From: Draconibacterium halophilum | Lineage (GTDB): Bacteria > Bacteroidota > Bacteroidia > Bacteroidales > Prolixibacteraceae | DNA length: 64,000 nt | NCBI RefSeq assembly: GCF_010448835.1 | Contig: NZ_CP048409.1 | Location: 2,178,001 to 2,242,000 of the forward strand | Reading direction: 5' to 3' | In this document: positions 7,258-16,128 of the stretch, piece after piece | Position numbering within the stretch: position 1 is the first letter of the stretch | How the letters are laid out: the number at the start of each line of letters is the position of its first letter | The notes under the pieces: generated by a model | Seen by the model: the letters and a program-made list of their open reading frames with translations, nothing else | Databases searched by the model: none | What the model was told of the DNA's origin: nothing | Translations under genes and position numbers: made by a program

Positions 7258-10200
7258 TTAGTCTTCACTAACCACTTCTTCCTCAACAATCGGATTTGTC
7301 TTTTCGGAGAAATAGGCTGAAACAATTACAAGGGCAACAACTGCCAATGCAATATAAACGCCTGATGGAATTGGAGCTGCTTCTCCTTGTGCATACGAGT
7401 GCAAACCCGAGAGGTAATAGTTTACTCCAAAGTAAGTCATCAGTACCGAGCTGATACCCAAAACTGCAGCCACACTCATTGCAAAGCTTCCTCGCATTCC
7501 GGGAATGCGGTGCATATGCGTGATGAATGTATACACTAAAATTGTTACCAGTGCCCAGGTTTCTTTCGGATCCCAGCCCCAATATCGTCCCCAGCTTTCG
7601 TTGGCCCAAACGCCACCTAGAAAAGAACCGAGCGTAACCATTAACAAGCCAATAATTAATGCAATCTGTATGATGTTAACAAGTTCTTTTACGGTGTGGT
7701 TGATTCTGTCGGAATTGCGCTTGTTTCTGAAAATCATCAAAATAAGGTTCAGAAAGCCAAGCAGTGCGCTAATCCCTAAAAAGCCATAGCTGGCCGTAAT
7801 AATAGCCACGTGAACGATTAACCAATACGATTTTAAAACGGGTACCAGATTGGTTATTTCCGGACTCATCCAGCTCATTCCGGCAACCAAAAGTGTTAAT
7901 CCTGCCAAAACCGATGTGAGTGAAAGTGTAATTTCCGAGCGTTTGGCAAAGATTAATCCGCCAAGTGCAGTGGCCCAACTTATAAATACCATCGACTCGT
8001 ATCCATTACTCCATGGAGCATGATTCGAAATGTACCAACGAATTGCCAATCCGGCAGTTTCGGCCAGAAATAGTGCCAATATAAAGTAGAAGGCAAAGCT
8101 TTTTAGAAAATGTAATTTTATATTCGGATTAAACAGCGAGAGGAGTTGTAACATTAGCAAAATCAAACCGGTGAACATAAATATCTTCGCTAGTTTGCCA
8201 AAGATATTTAGTTTGTTGTACATCACCTCCATGCTTACTTTTGTGTCAGATGGAATGATCTTTTCTCCAATGGTTTGCTGGTTTAGCTTCAGGTTGTTCA
8301 GCAATTGGTCGGCTGTTGCCCAATCGCGAATTTGTACCGATTGAAGGTAGGATGAAACGGTTTGCTTTGCAAAATCAGCAGCTTGAGCCGGAAGTTCCTG
8401 TGCCTCGTTAATCGACACCCATTTATGGTTGTCATCGTTGGGAACAGGAAAAATAGTAAGAAAATCTCCAGTAAAAATTGCCATCAAAATATTAACGCGT
8501 TCATCAACATTCATTATTTCTTTGTCGAGCTTATTCCGGAGATTACTCTCTTTGTTATAAGCTGCCTGCACTGCCGAGCTAAGAATATAACCGCCCATTT
8601 CGCGCGTCCTGACTATTGAATTAAATGACGCATATTTACCATTAATTCCAATTGTTCTTCGTAATTCAGGATTTGAAACTTTTATAATTGCAATATTTTT
8701 CCATTTTTCGGGATTTGCCTGCATATCCAGAAAAACTTCGCTGGGTGAAAGACCTTCCCAACTGGTTTTCTTCGCCACTTTACGAAGAATTTCGGAAGCC
8801 AGCGTAGCAACCGGCTCTACACGTCCTTTTCGGTCTTGAATAAGAAGACTTTCAAAGGATCTGATATGGTCGCTGTTTAGTGGTGTTAATGTTGTATTTT
8901 GAGCCTGTGCACCAATACTCAACAGTACGCCGGTTACAAGAACAGTAAACAACTTCTTACGTTTTTCACGCAGTTTTGCCGATGCTTTCAACAGACTTTT
9001 AAAGCGACTGCTCTTATTAAATAAGGTAAGTAACATCCCAATAGCCATAATAAGGTAGCCAAAATAGGTTACCGAAGTGCCCATTGAATCGTGGTTTACC
9101 GATAGGATAGTTCCTTGTTCATCGGTATCGTACGACGATTGGAAAAAACGATAGCCTTTGTATTTCAGAATGTTATTCATAAAAATGCGAAACGGCATTT
9201 CTGTGGCACCATCTTTTAAAACTACTTCGCTGGCGTACGACGACGGACTCATGGAACCAGGATAACGTTCAAGCTGGAAGTCTTTAAGTTGGATAGAAAA
9301 GGGTAATGTAATGATTTTGGAACCATAAGAAACAGCTACATCCATTCCATCGATAGATGTATGGGAGAAATCTCCAACTTCACCTTTTCGGCCAAAAACG
9401 ATCAATTCCTTACTTTCTCCGTTGCTTGAAACCGTTGCTTTAAAAGCATCTGGTGCGCTCATGCCCTGGTTGGGCTGTTGGTAGGCTAGTTGAACCGATG
9501 CATTGGGAAGAAACTGTTTGATGGCAAAAGTGAGGTTTTTATAGGTGTAAGCTTTTTGTGTATTTACAAGCGTTTCTGTATTTGGCGTAATAAATTCGCT
9601 GTCTTCACTCATCATTCCTGCAACCTCAATTGAGTCATTAGCAGCAATGTACAAGTTGCCATTCTTTATACTCAGCTGAATAGCTGCACTTGTATTACTG
9701 CCAAAGCCCAGTGCTATATCACCAAAATTCTTTGTGTTATTGTTCCTGAGTGTAAAGTCTGTTCGTGAAGAACCATTCATTACTGCAATCATGGACACAA
9801 TAGGTTCTCCATTGGGATCGAGAACAACATTTTCAACAGCCGACGGCATAAATTGCTGATTGTCGATATGGATTGTTTTTCCTTGAAAATGAATCTTTTC
9901 CGAAAAACGATTTGCCGTGTATGGCGAGAATTTTACTTCCATTGATTCTTCTACCGTTTCAGTACCATCGCTAATTTTAATGGTAACATACGATGCTTCT
10001 GAAACAATAAAGTTGGATGAGCTGTTTTCGCGAATATGCATGCTTCCTTCATATCCATAATAACGGGTTATCATTGCACCGATTCCAATAACTATAAAGG
10101 ATATATGAAAAAGCAGAACTGTCCATTTTTTACGTGCGATTAGTTTGTATTTGAATACACTACCTATAATATTAATACAGAGTATAAATAAAAGTATCTC

Positions 10201-10350
10201 AAACCACCTGGAATTATACACGAGAATTTTTGCAGTTATAGTGCCATAATCGTTTTCAAGGAAGGTGGCATAACCAATTGCAATTGCAAAAATAACCAGA
10301 AGAATTCCGGTAAAAAACATGGAAAAAAGGAATGAACTTAACTTCTTCAT
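7258..10350 (-). CDS. ccsBA: fused cytochrome c biogenesis protein CcsB-CcsA (System II)
   Basis: A 1030-residue membrane protein. The N-terminal part (about 1-450) is ResB/CcsB-like: four membrane spans with a large periplasmic domain. A middle extracytoplasmic part spans about 480-700. The C-terminal part (about 700-1010) is the CcsA haem-handling domain with the WWD-type motif (GSFLGGVWANESWGRYWGWD, the final D near residue 925) and conserved histidines in transmembrane segments. It exports haem and attaches it to CxxCH motifs, so it is the maturation factor for the multihaem cytochromes encoded directly upstream. The fused form is typical of Bacteroidetes and epsilonproteobacteria. It follows the c554-type gene after a strong terminator. 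Confidence 0.95.
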   Translation of the reverse strand: MKKLSSFLFSMFFTGILLVIFAIAIGYATFLENDYGTITAKILVYNSRWFEILLFILCINIIGSVFKYKLIARKKWTVLLFHISFIVIGIGAMITRYYGYEGSMHIRENSSSNFIVSEASYVTIKISDGTETVEESMEVKFSPYTANRFSEKIHFQGKTIHIDNQQFMPSAVENVVLDPNGEPIVSMIAVMNGSSRTDFTLRNNNTKNFGDIALGFGSNTSAAIQLSIKNGNLYIAANDSIEVAGMMSEDSEFITPNTETLVNTQKAYTYKNLTFAIKQFLPNASVQLAYQQPNQGMSAPDAFKATVSSNGESKELIVFGRKGEVGDFSHTSIDGMDVAVSYGSKIITLPFSIQLKDFQLERYPGSMSPSSYASEVVLKDGATEMPFRIFMNNILKYKGYRFFQSSYDTDEQGTILSVNHDSMGTSVTYFGYLIMAIGMLLTLFNKSSRFKSLLKASAKLREKRKKLFTVLVTGVLLSIGAQAQNTTLTPLNSDHIRSFESLLIQDRKGRVEPVATLASEILRKVAKKTSWEGLSPSEVFLDMQANPEKWKNIAIIKVSNPELRRTIGINGKYASFNSIVRTREMGGYILSSAVQAAYNKESNLRNKLDKEIMNVDERVNILMAIFTGDFLTIFPVPNDDNHKWVSINEAQELPAQAADFAKQTVSSYLQSVQIRDWATADQLLNNLKLNQQTIGEKIIPSDTKVSMEVMYNKLNIFGKLAKIFMFTGLILLMLQLLSLFNPNIKLHFLKSFAFYFILALFLAETAGLAIRWYISNHAPWSNGYESMVFISWATALGGLIFAKRSEITLSLTSVLAGLTLLVAGMSWMSPEITNLVPVLKSYWLIVHVAIITASYGFLGISALLGFLNLILMIFRNKRNSDRINHTVKELVNIIQIALIIGLLMVTLGSFLGGVWANESWGRYWGWDPKETWALVTILVYTFITHMHRIPGMRGSFAMSVAAVLGISSVLMTYFGVNYYLSGLHSYAQGEAAPIPSGVYIALAVVALVIVSAYFSEKTNPIVEEEVVSED

Positions 10351-10377
10351 AATTCGTAGTTGTCTGAATAAAACACT

Positions 10378-10417
10378 AAAAAAATTCCTTTGTTTGGTAA
10401 CAAAGGAATTTTTTTAA
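10378..10417 (-). terminator. intrinsic terminator after the tetrahaem gene
   Basis: AAATTCCTTTGTT (10382-10394) and AACAAAGGAATTT (10399-10411) form a 13-bp perfect stem with a 4-nt loop. T-runs flank it on both strands, so it may terminate in both directions. Confidence 0.85.
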
Positions 10418-10437
10418 AAACAAAAGTCTTGTTATTA

Positions 10438-10944
10438 TTAGTTTGTTGTTGGATCGTCGTGTGCAATTACTTTCACAAATTCATCAAAATTCCATGGTTT
10501 CTTGGCTGCTGGGTGTCCGTCTGGTTTGTCACCCAAATGGCAAGCTTTACAGGTTTCTTCCGTAGGGTCTGTCATCCCTTTTGAAAGTGCCAGTTTTCTG
10601 TTTTTCATAATTGCGGCAGATTTGTAATGGCTACCGGGGCCGTGGCACGATTCACATGAAACGCCTTCATCTACTTTAAGACCGGCAAGTGAGCTTTTTT
10701 CTACCGAACCTGCAGTTGAGTGACATTTTAAACATGTGGGGTCATTTTTTTCGTCACCTGTTAGGCAATCCATTGCTTTCGCATGTGGACCTGCTTCCCA
10801 AGTTTTATACTGCTCGCCTTTGTCGGGTTTGTTATGGCACATTTTACATTTTGCTGCACCAATATATCGGAAGTTTTGTGCGGTCGCTGCGGTACTAAAT
10901 ATGATCGCAAGCCCCAGAATAAATGTTAATTTTTTGAAGTTCAT
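10438..10944 (-). CDS. tetrahaem cytochrome c (c554-like), periplasmic
   Basis: From the ATG at 10944 the protein has 168 residues, with a signal peptide ending near FSTAATAQ. Four haem-binding motifs are present: CKMCH, CLKCH, CESCH (followed by GPGSHY) and CKACH. The pattern is that of the cytochrome c-554/c-prime family. An upstream in-frame ATG at 10974 would add ten residues in front of a good signal peptide and is less likely. It should shuttle electrons in the periplasm between the quinol-linked NapC-like protein encoded 77 nt upstream and a terminal acceptor not seen in this window. Confidence 0.9.
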   Translation of the reverse strand: MNFKKLTFILGLAIIFSTAATAQNFRYIGAAKCKMCHNKPDKGEQYKTWEAGPHAKAMDCLTGDEKNDPTCLKCHSTAGSVEKSSLAGLKVDEGVSCESCHGPGSHYKSAAIMKNRKLALSKGMTDPTEETCKACHLGDKPDGHPAAKKPWNFDEFVKVIAHDDPTTN

Positions 10945-11021
10945 AATTGTTGTATTTAAATTTATATTACTCAATTTACGTTAATAGTCTGCTGTAAAAA
11001 TAATAAATATTGTGCCAAAAA

Positions 11022-12524
11022 TTAATATAATGCTGTATGACACATTGAACACATCTCTGTTTTCCATGCTTCAGCCACATCAACGGGGTGCTGAAAGTCC
11101 ATAGCCTCAAAGGCTGTAGAGTATTGCATGCTATCGGCACTTCCTTGTGCAATTATATTGTGGCACAAGGTACAGTCTTTCGAAATCACCTTTTTTTCGC
11201 TTGTTGCGTGCCGGTCGTTGTGGCAACGGTAACAACCATCCGATTCCATATGGCCAATGTTGTTTGGATACGCTTTCCAGTCAGCATTCATATATGGGAA
11301 AATATTATTTGAATAATCGTTCTGAATTGTGGCTATTGCCTGGGCTATTTCTTCTTTTTGGGTTTCATAGGCGTCCGGATAGCCACTTTCAAACCAATCT
11401 GTAATTTGATTTTCGATGGCAATCATTGCCGTGTCTTTATTCGGATAATCCTGGTAAAGTGCCATCATGGCTGCCAGTTTTATGGCGGGTAGTTCTGATG
11501 ATATTTTACCCTTAGTCATTGATGCATCAATAAAGTTTTGTGGAGCGTTGTAATTGTGCGATGGCCTGTTATGGCAGTCTAGGCAATCCATTACACGTGT
11601 TTCTAACGAATCAAGTTTGGCTTCCGAGACCATATTGTACTCATCAGTATATATATATTCTTCACCGGTTTTCGTATTGGTATATTTTACCCATGGAATG
11701 ATCTGACGTTTTTCGTCAAGTGCTTTGTATTCAATTTTTACTTCAGGGCTAATATGTTGGTGTATTCCTTTAATAACGCCTTGAGATGTAACTTTTGTAC
11801 TTGTTTTTACTTGCAGATGAACGACATGTTCAGTATTTTCTTCATCGGTTAAAAATGAATGTTTTACTTTATGCTTGTTATCGTAGAATTTTTCTGGCCA
11901 GTGACATTCTTCACAGGTTTCGCGTGCCGGGCGCAAATTCGCAATTGGGGTGGGGATGGGTTGCGGATATTTGTTTGCAAGAACGGAATATACCTGATAT
12001 AAACCCGAAAGCTTACTTTTTACATACCAACTCGCTCCTGATCCCACATGACACTCAACACAGGCAACACGTTCGTGCGACGATCCGTGGTAAGTTACAT
12101 ATTCGGGCTCCATTACCTGGTGGCATAGTTTTCCACAAAATTCTACCGATTCGGTGTAATGAAAAGCTTCGTAGCTTCCTACGGAAGAAATGATGAGCAG
12201 AAAAATCGTTCCCACAATAAAAATGATACTGGCATTTCGCGTAGCCAGGTTATTAAAATTTAGTATAGGCCAGTTTAAGCTTCGGCCTTCCTTTTCTGCC
12301 AATCTGGCTTTTTTTCGGTTGATTCGCATTCCGATTGGAATCATGATCAACCCAACGATCATGAATATCGGCAAGATGATAAAGATGAATAAACCAATAT
12401 ATTGTCCGCCAAATCCAAAGGCAATGTTTAATAAAAATAAGGCAAGAATACTGGCCAGGTTAAAAACAGCCAAAACTGCTCCCGAGATCGAAATCCAATT
12501 TCTTATTGATGATGGTAATTTCAT
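11022..12524 (-). CDS. membrane-anchored NapC/NirT-type heptahaem cytochrome c
   Basis: A 500-residue protein with membrane spans at about 10-35, 45-65 and 95-118, followed by a long periplasmic cytochrome part. Seven c-haem sites are visible: one CX3CH (CGKLCH) and CVECH, CEECH, CLDCH, CYRCH, CTLCH and CSMCH. The EFCGKLCHQVMEPEY segment and following CVECHVGSG resemble the NapC/NirT quinol-dehydrogenase core, here extended with extra haems and an additional N-terminal hairpin of two spans. Likely role: taking electrons from menaquinol. The terminal reductase is not identified. A 578-bp AT-rich promoter region lies upstream. Confidence 0.88.
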   Translation of the reverse strand: MKLPSSIRNWISISGAVLAVFNLASILALFLLNIAFGFGGQYIGLFIFIILPIFMIVGLIMIPIGMRINRKKARLAEKEGRSLNWPILNFNNLATRNASIIFIVGTIFLLIISSVGSYEAFHYTESVEFCGKLCHQVMEPEYVTYHGSSHERVACVECHVGSGASWYVKSKLSGLYQVYSVLANKYPQPIPTPIANLRPARETCEECHWPEKFYDNKHKVKHSFLTDEENTEHVVHLQVKTSTKVTSQGVIKGIHQHISPEVKIEYKALDEKRQIIPWVKYTNTKTGEEYIYTDEYNMVSEAKLDSLETRVMDCLDCHNRPSHNYNAPQNFIDASMTKGKISSELPAIKLAAMMALYQDYPNKDTAMIAIENQITDWFESGYPDAYETQKEEIAQAIATIQNDYSNNIFPYMNADWKAYPNNIGHMESDGCYRCHNDRHATSEKKVISKDCTLCHNIIAQGSADSMQYSTAFEAMDFQHPVDVAEAWKTEMCSMCHTALY

Positions 12525-12999
12525 GATTCCTGTTTTTTGTAACTCGCTGATATATAATTAATCGAAGATTGAAATTTTCCTTCGAAATTTCAAGTACAAA
12601 ACCTAATTTATAAGCAGTCTATATACGTGCTTGTGTATTGAGAAAAAGTTCAGTATGGATGGGTTTGCTATGGCTTCCTTTATTTTTAAATACTACTAAA
12701 TCAGTAGGATGTGTAATGGTGTAAATATTTTACCACAAGAAATTGTTTGATTTCAACCTTTAAGTTTTTTAATGCTTTTTCAATTATATAAGAGTTAGTT
12801 GTATGTATTTGTGCGTTTTAAAGTGCAAAAATGTGCTTGTAGTTTAAGAATTTTGGTCAAAATTATCTTGATAATAAAGTATTGTATAAAATCTTTTGTA
12901 AAGCTTAGAGTCGTTTAATATTGGTTAATATGGAATTGTGCTTTGTTTATACCTAGACAGAGTACTGTTTGCTTAATAATTTTGGATTTGACAAAGAAC
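12525..12999. other. AT-rich intergenic region without a recognisable gene
   Basis: About 475 bp of AT-rich DNA between the NapC-like gene start and the terminator of the cytochrome b operon. It must contain the promoter of the NapC-like/c554 transcript. I saw no convincing ORF, tRNA or FNR-type palindrome in it. Confidence 0.5.
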
Positions 13000-13040
13000 A
13001 AAAAACGGGAGGAATACCTTAAAATTAGTACTACTCCCGA
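13000..13040 (-). terminator. intrinsic terminator after cytochrome b gene
   Basis: On the minus strand CGGGAG (13039-13034) pairs with CTCCCG (13011-13006), followed by six T residues and further T-rich sequence. Confidence 0.75.
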
Positions 13041-13102
13041 GATAAATCGTTGTAACAATATTGTATGAGCCTGTTCTAAAACAACGCCCTTGTATTTCTG
13101 CT

Positions 13103-13720
13103 CTATATGTGATGCCAGCCGTTAATTATACTTTTAAAATTATCGAGTGGAGATTTACCGATTGATGCAATGTAAAGGTGGATAACCAAGAAGATTGAAA
13201 TAAAGAATCCCATCGCTGAGTGGGTTACAGCAGTGATAAGTACACCGCTAATGTTATATATTTTATCAAAGATCAGCTCAGGAAACATCAATGCAATGCC
13301 GCTTATTATTACCAGTGGAACAACCAGATACATAACAGCTACATAGGTGTATTTTTGCAGTGGATTAAATTTTCTTTTTTCAGAAAGCGGGTAGGGTGCT
13401 TTCATTCCGTGAAACATTCCCCAAGCATAATAATAAGCCTGTTTCATTGGTCGTTTCAGGAAGTTACGAGGTTTTATAACGTAGAATTTTTTGTTGCTTG
13501 TAAAAAAGTTCCCAAACAAAAACAATCCGTAATTTAATGTTATAATCACTCCGGCATAATTATGCAAGGTAATAATCATTTTAAAGCTGATAAGCGACTC
13601 CTCGAAACCCGCATTCATGCTTATTCCGGTAATGATAAGGAGTATTATACCTAAGGCGTTTATCCCATGCCAAATGCGTAACCAAAGCGGGTAGAAATAT
13701 ATTTTATTTTCTGAGCTCAT
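13103..13720 (-). CDS. membrane cytochrome b (b561/hydrogenase-type b subunit)
   Basis: A 205-residue integral membrane protein with four predicted spans (about 15-35, 48-70, 120-145, 165-188). Histidines suitable as haem-b ligands occur in WLRIWHGINA, ITLHNYAG, AVTHSAMGF and LVIHLYIA. The order resembles the di-haem cytochrome b subunits of Ni/Fe hydrogenases, formate dehydrogenases and thiosulfate reductases. It starts 2 nt after the heptahaem cytochrome gene, so the two probably form a quinol-to-cytochrome electron-transfer module. Confidence 0.85.
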   Translation of the reverse strand: MSSENKIYFYPLWLRIWHGINALGIILLIITGISMNAGFEESLISFKMIITLHNYAGVIITLNYGLFLFGNFFTSNKKFYVIKPRNFLKRPMKQAYYYAWGMFHGMKAPYPLSEKRKFNPLQKYTYVAVMYLVVPLVIISGIALMFPELIFDKIYNISGVLITAVTHSAMGFFISIFLVIHLYIASIGKSPLDNFKSIINGWHHI

Positions 13721-13722
13721 TG

Positions 13723-14661
13723 TTATTTCTTTTTGATTATAATTCTAAAGATTACATGGATGATAATTCCTGCTAATGCGGCCAAAAAGATAATCAGACT
13801 AATCGTTTTAAAAATTGGAATTTGATGCGATCCGATCACATAATTTTCATGCGATAGCACGCCTAGCATAGAACCATCTTCTGCTCTTTCCTGGAGATTC
13901 TGGTATTTGTATAACGATGCTTTCAACAGCGAATTGGAAGAGTGACATTCCGCACAGCGGCGAACAGCTTCTTCTTTTGAACGAATATTATGCGATACCA
14001 TTAAATCATCCTCAACTGCAGTGTGGCATTCGATACAACGTACATGTTTAAAATGCAGCTCCTGGTTGGGGAGCCAATCGTGAATGTCAACTACTGCGAG
14101 CTTTTCGTTTTCCGAAACCAAACTGAATCTTTTTATATCGTCGTGGCATGATAGACACATGGCGTTGCTGGTTTCAACAATCTCAGCAATGCTGTTGCCA
14201 GTGCGTGCAGTTGGTGTATAGTAATGCTGGTCGTGGCATTTGGCGCAGGTGAAGTTATCACCAAAATTTTGGTAGTGTATGCTTTTTTCAACTTCTTCAG
14301 CAATTTTATCGAACTCATATTTTGCATAAGACTCATCACCGCCATGACAGTCTAAACAGGTCATCAGGGGTTCCAGTTTTAACGATGCGGCATGCGGATA
14401 AGTTAAATAATCGTATGAATGGCAATCCATACAATCAAAATTTTGATGAACACCGTTGCGTAATCGAACCGTATCGATTATTAGGTATGGATTCATCAGT
14501 CGTTTTTCCTGCGTGTCCATCATTTCGTTATGAAACGAATAGGTTTGTTGCGAGTGGCACTTTAAACAATCATGATTTTCCGGGTCATCGTAAAATTGTC
14601 CGGAACTCTGAAACGAGATTGCCAGTAACAACAGGATTTGTAGTGATATGAAATATTTCAT
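13723..14661 (-). CDS. heptahaem cytochrome c with C-terminal membrane anchor
   Basis: From the ATG at 14661, 312 residues: a signal peptide (LQILLLLAISFQSSGQ), seven CxxCH motifs (CLKCH, CMDCH, CLDCH, CAKCH, CLSCH, CIECH, CAECH) and a C-terminal hydrophobic segment followed by a lysine-rich tail, which anchors it in the inner membrane. The alternative start at 14700 adds 13 residues before the signal peptide and is less likely. Next gene, 2 nt away, is the cytochrome b. The pair resembles cytochrome c/b complexes that move electrons between the quinone pool and periplasmic carriers. The substrate is unknown. Confidence 0.88.
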   Translation of the reverse strand: MKYFISLQILLLLAISFQSSGQFYDDPENHDCLKCHSQQTYSFHNEMMDTQEKRLMNPYLIIDTVRLRNGVHQNFDCMDCHSYDYLTYPHAASLKLEPLMTCLDCHGGDESYAKYEFDKIAEEVEKSIHYQNFGDNFTCAKCHDQHYYTPTARTGNSIAEIVETSNAMCLSCHDDIKRFSLVSENEKLAVVDIHDWLPNQELHFKHVRCIECHTAVEDDLMVSHNIRSKEEAVRRCAECHSSNSLLKASLYKYQNLQERAEDGSMLGVLSHENYVIGSHQIPIFKTISLIIFLAALAGIIIHVIFRIIIKKK

Positions 14662-14710
14662 GGATAAATTCGTATAAATAAGTCTCAATTTTTGCAGCAC
14701 CTTAATTGAA

Positions 14711-14748
14711 TGAAAAATGGTAATATCGCTTTTACTGATATTACCATC
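14711..14748 (-). terminator. intrinsic terminator after the DUF5777 gene
   Basis: ATGGTAATATC (14717-14727) and GATATTACCAT (14737-14747) form an 11-bp perfect stem. On the minus strand it is followed by TTTTTC. Confidence 0.8.
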
Positions 14749-14773
14749 TTTATCTTTTACGCATTTTTAATTT

Positions 14774-15670
14774 TTAGAACATCCAGATACGTGTAATCGT
14801 GAAACCAATGGCCAGGCCTTTGTTGGTCCAGTCGTTTTGGTTATACATCATCATATCTTGTGGAAGTATACCTTGTGCTGTACCAACATAAATCTGGAAA
14901 GCATGGGTGAATGTAAAAAATTCAACACCAACCGACAGGTTTTCTTTAGCGTGAGTATCCCACGTATATTGTTCTGTAATGTCATTGATTTTAAGTGGTT
15001 TGTCGTAATTGAAAATAAATGATCCCTGAGGAGAGAACTTTAATTTACCACTAAAATGAAGACCAACTACATCGTGGTTGTAATCCCAACCTGCCATATT
15101 GTAGTGAGTGAAACTTGCTCCGGCCTGTAATGAGAAAACATCACCGAAATTACGTGTAACTAAAGCTTGCGAGAAATAAGACAATCTGTCGTTGAAATCA
15201 ATATAATTAGCAAACGTTTGTCCTTTTGTATCCACCGTTTTTCCTGTTCCAATCGATTCAGAATTTCTTCCATCAATGGCTACGTTACCAAATAAGGTAA
15301 ATGATATTGGCATGCCACTGGTTTTTTGCTGAAGAACTTTCCATTTTGCGTTAAAATCGGTGTACATAAATTTTTTGGTAATACCTGCCCCGATTTGAAC
15401 ATTCTTTAATGGAACATAGTTAAGTGCTAACCTTACGTTAGATCCCGGAGCATAGATTCCCCACAAATCAGATTTTCCATTTTCAAGTGAACCGAATTTG
15501 TGTTGAATAATAAATTCCAAAGTTCGTGCATCGGGAATATAAGAAGTTTGAGCATCAATCAATATACCACTGTTAAAAGCGTATACCGGATCAGCTTCCT
15601 CTTCCTGAGCAAACGAACTGGAAAGTGTTACTCCTAAAATAATCAGAATCAATATATATTTTTTCATCAT
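14774..15670 (-). CDS. DUF5777-type outer-membrane beta-barrel protein
   Basis: A 298-residue exported protein with a signal peptide ending SSSFAQ, followed by alternating beta-strand segments rich in aromatic residues and ending in a phenylalanine (RIWMF), typical of outer-membrane barrels. The region RTLEFIIQHKFGSLENGKSD then WGIYAPGSNVRLALNY matches the DUF5777 family of Bacteroidetes. It lies 16 nt after the monohaem lipoprotein gene and directly precedes the cytochrome c/b pair. It may be a porin-like barrel that lets electrons or substrates cross the outer membrane with the surface cytochromes; this role is inference from context. Confidence 0.8.
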   Translation of the reverse strand: MMKKYILILIILGVTLSSSFAQEEEADPVYAFNSGILIDAQTSYIPDARTLEFIIQHKFGSLENGKSDLWGIYAPGSNVRLALNYVPLKNVQIGAGITKKFMYTDFNAKWKVLQQKTSGMPISFTLFGNVAIDGRNSESIGTGKTVDTKGQTFANYIDFNDRLSYFSQALVTRNFGDVFSLQAGASFTHYNMAGWDYNHDVVGLHFSGKLKFSPQGSFIFNYDKPLKINDITEQYTWDTHAKENLSVGVEFFTFTHAFQIYVGTAQGILPQDMMMYNQNDWTNKGLAIGFTITRIWMF

Positions 15671-15686
15671 TATCAGTTTAGGTTTT

Positions 15687-16073
15687 TTAATTGTTTTGAG
15701 CTCCTTGCGTTATCCAGGTAAGCACCAATGCTGCTTCAGCTTCAGAATATTTCACGTGGTTCCCGGTTGGGCTTGGTTTTGTGTAAATCAAGCTTGATGC
15801 AGGATCTGAAGTGTTTATATAGCGGCTGGTATTAAGCGAAGAATACGCATTCTCAGGAGAGAGATCAGGCATTTGATTGCCGGTGGTATGGCATGATACG
15901 CATTTTGAAGAGAAAATTGGAACGATCTCACCAGAGAAGGATACTTCAGGAGCACCAGGATCAGTCGGATCAACCACTTCTTCTTCAACAATAAAATTGT
16001 ACGCACAACCACCAAAAATCAATCCCATAACAACTATTGATAATATAATTTTTAGTGCTTTCATAATATTCAA
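15687..16073 (-). CDS. monohaem cytochrome c lipoprotein
   Basis: A 128-residue lipoprotein: lipobox FGGC at about residues 20-23 and one haem site CVSCH (in IFSSKCVSCHTTG). A methionine in QMPDLS, 8-9 residues after the motif, may be the distal ligand. The EIVPIFSSKCVSCH start is typical of the small cytochrome-C-like domains in Bacteroidetes and Planctomycetes. ATGs at residue 1 and 4 are both possible. It lies between the hexahaem lipoprotein gene (with a terminator between) and the barrel gene, suggesting an outer-membrane electron relay. Confidence 0.85.
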   Translation of the reverse strand: MNIMKALKIILSIVVMGLIFGGCAYNFIVEEEVVDPTDPGAPEVSFSGEIVPIFSSKCVSCHTTGNQMPDLSPENAYSSLNTSRYINTSDPASSLIYTKPSPTGNHVKYSEAEAALVLTWITQGAQNN

Positions 16074-16079
16074 GTTTGT

Positions 16080-16112
16080 GAAAAAAAAGACTTCTCCGAA
16101 AGAAGTCTTTTT
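16080..16112 (-). terminator. intrinsic terminator between hexahaem and monohaem genes
   Basis: AGACTTCT (16088-16095) and AGAAGTCT (16101-16108) form an 8-bp stem followed on the minus strand by eight T residues. It separates the hexahaem transcript from the downstream genes, or reduces read-through into them. Confidence 0.88.
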
Positions 16113-16128
16113 ACTCTATTTCTTTTGA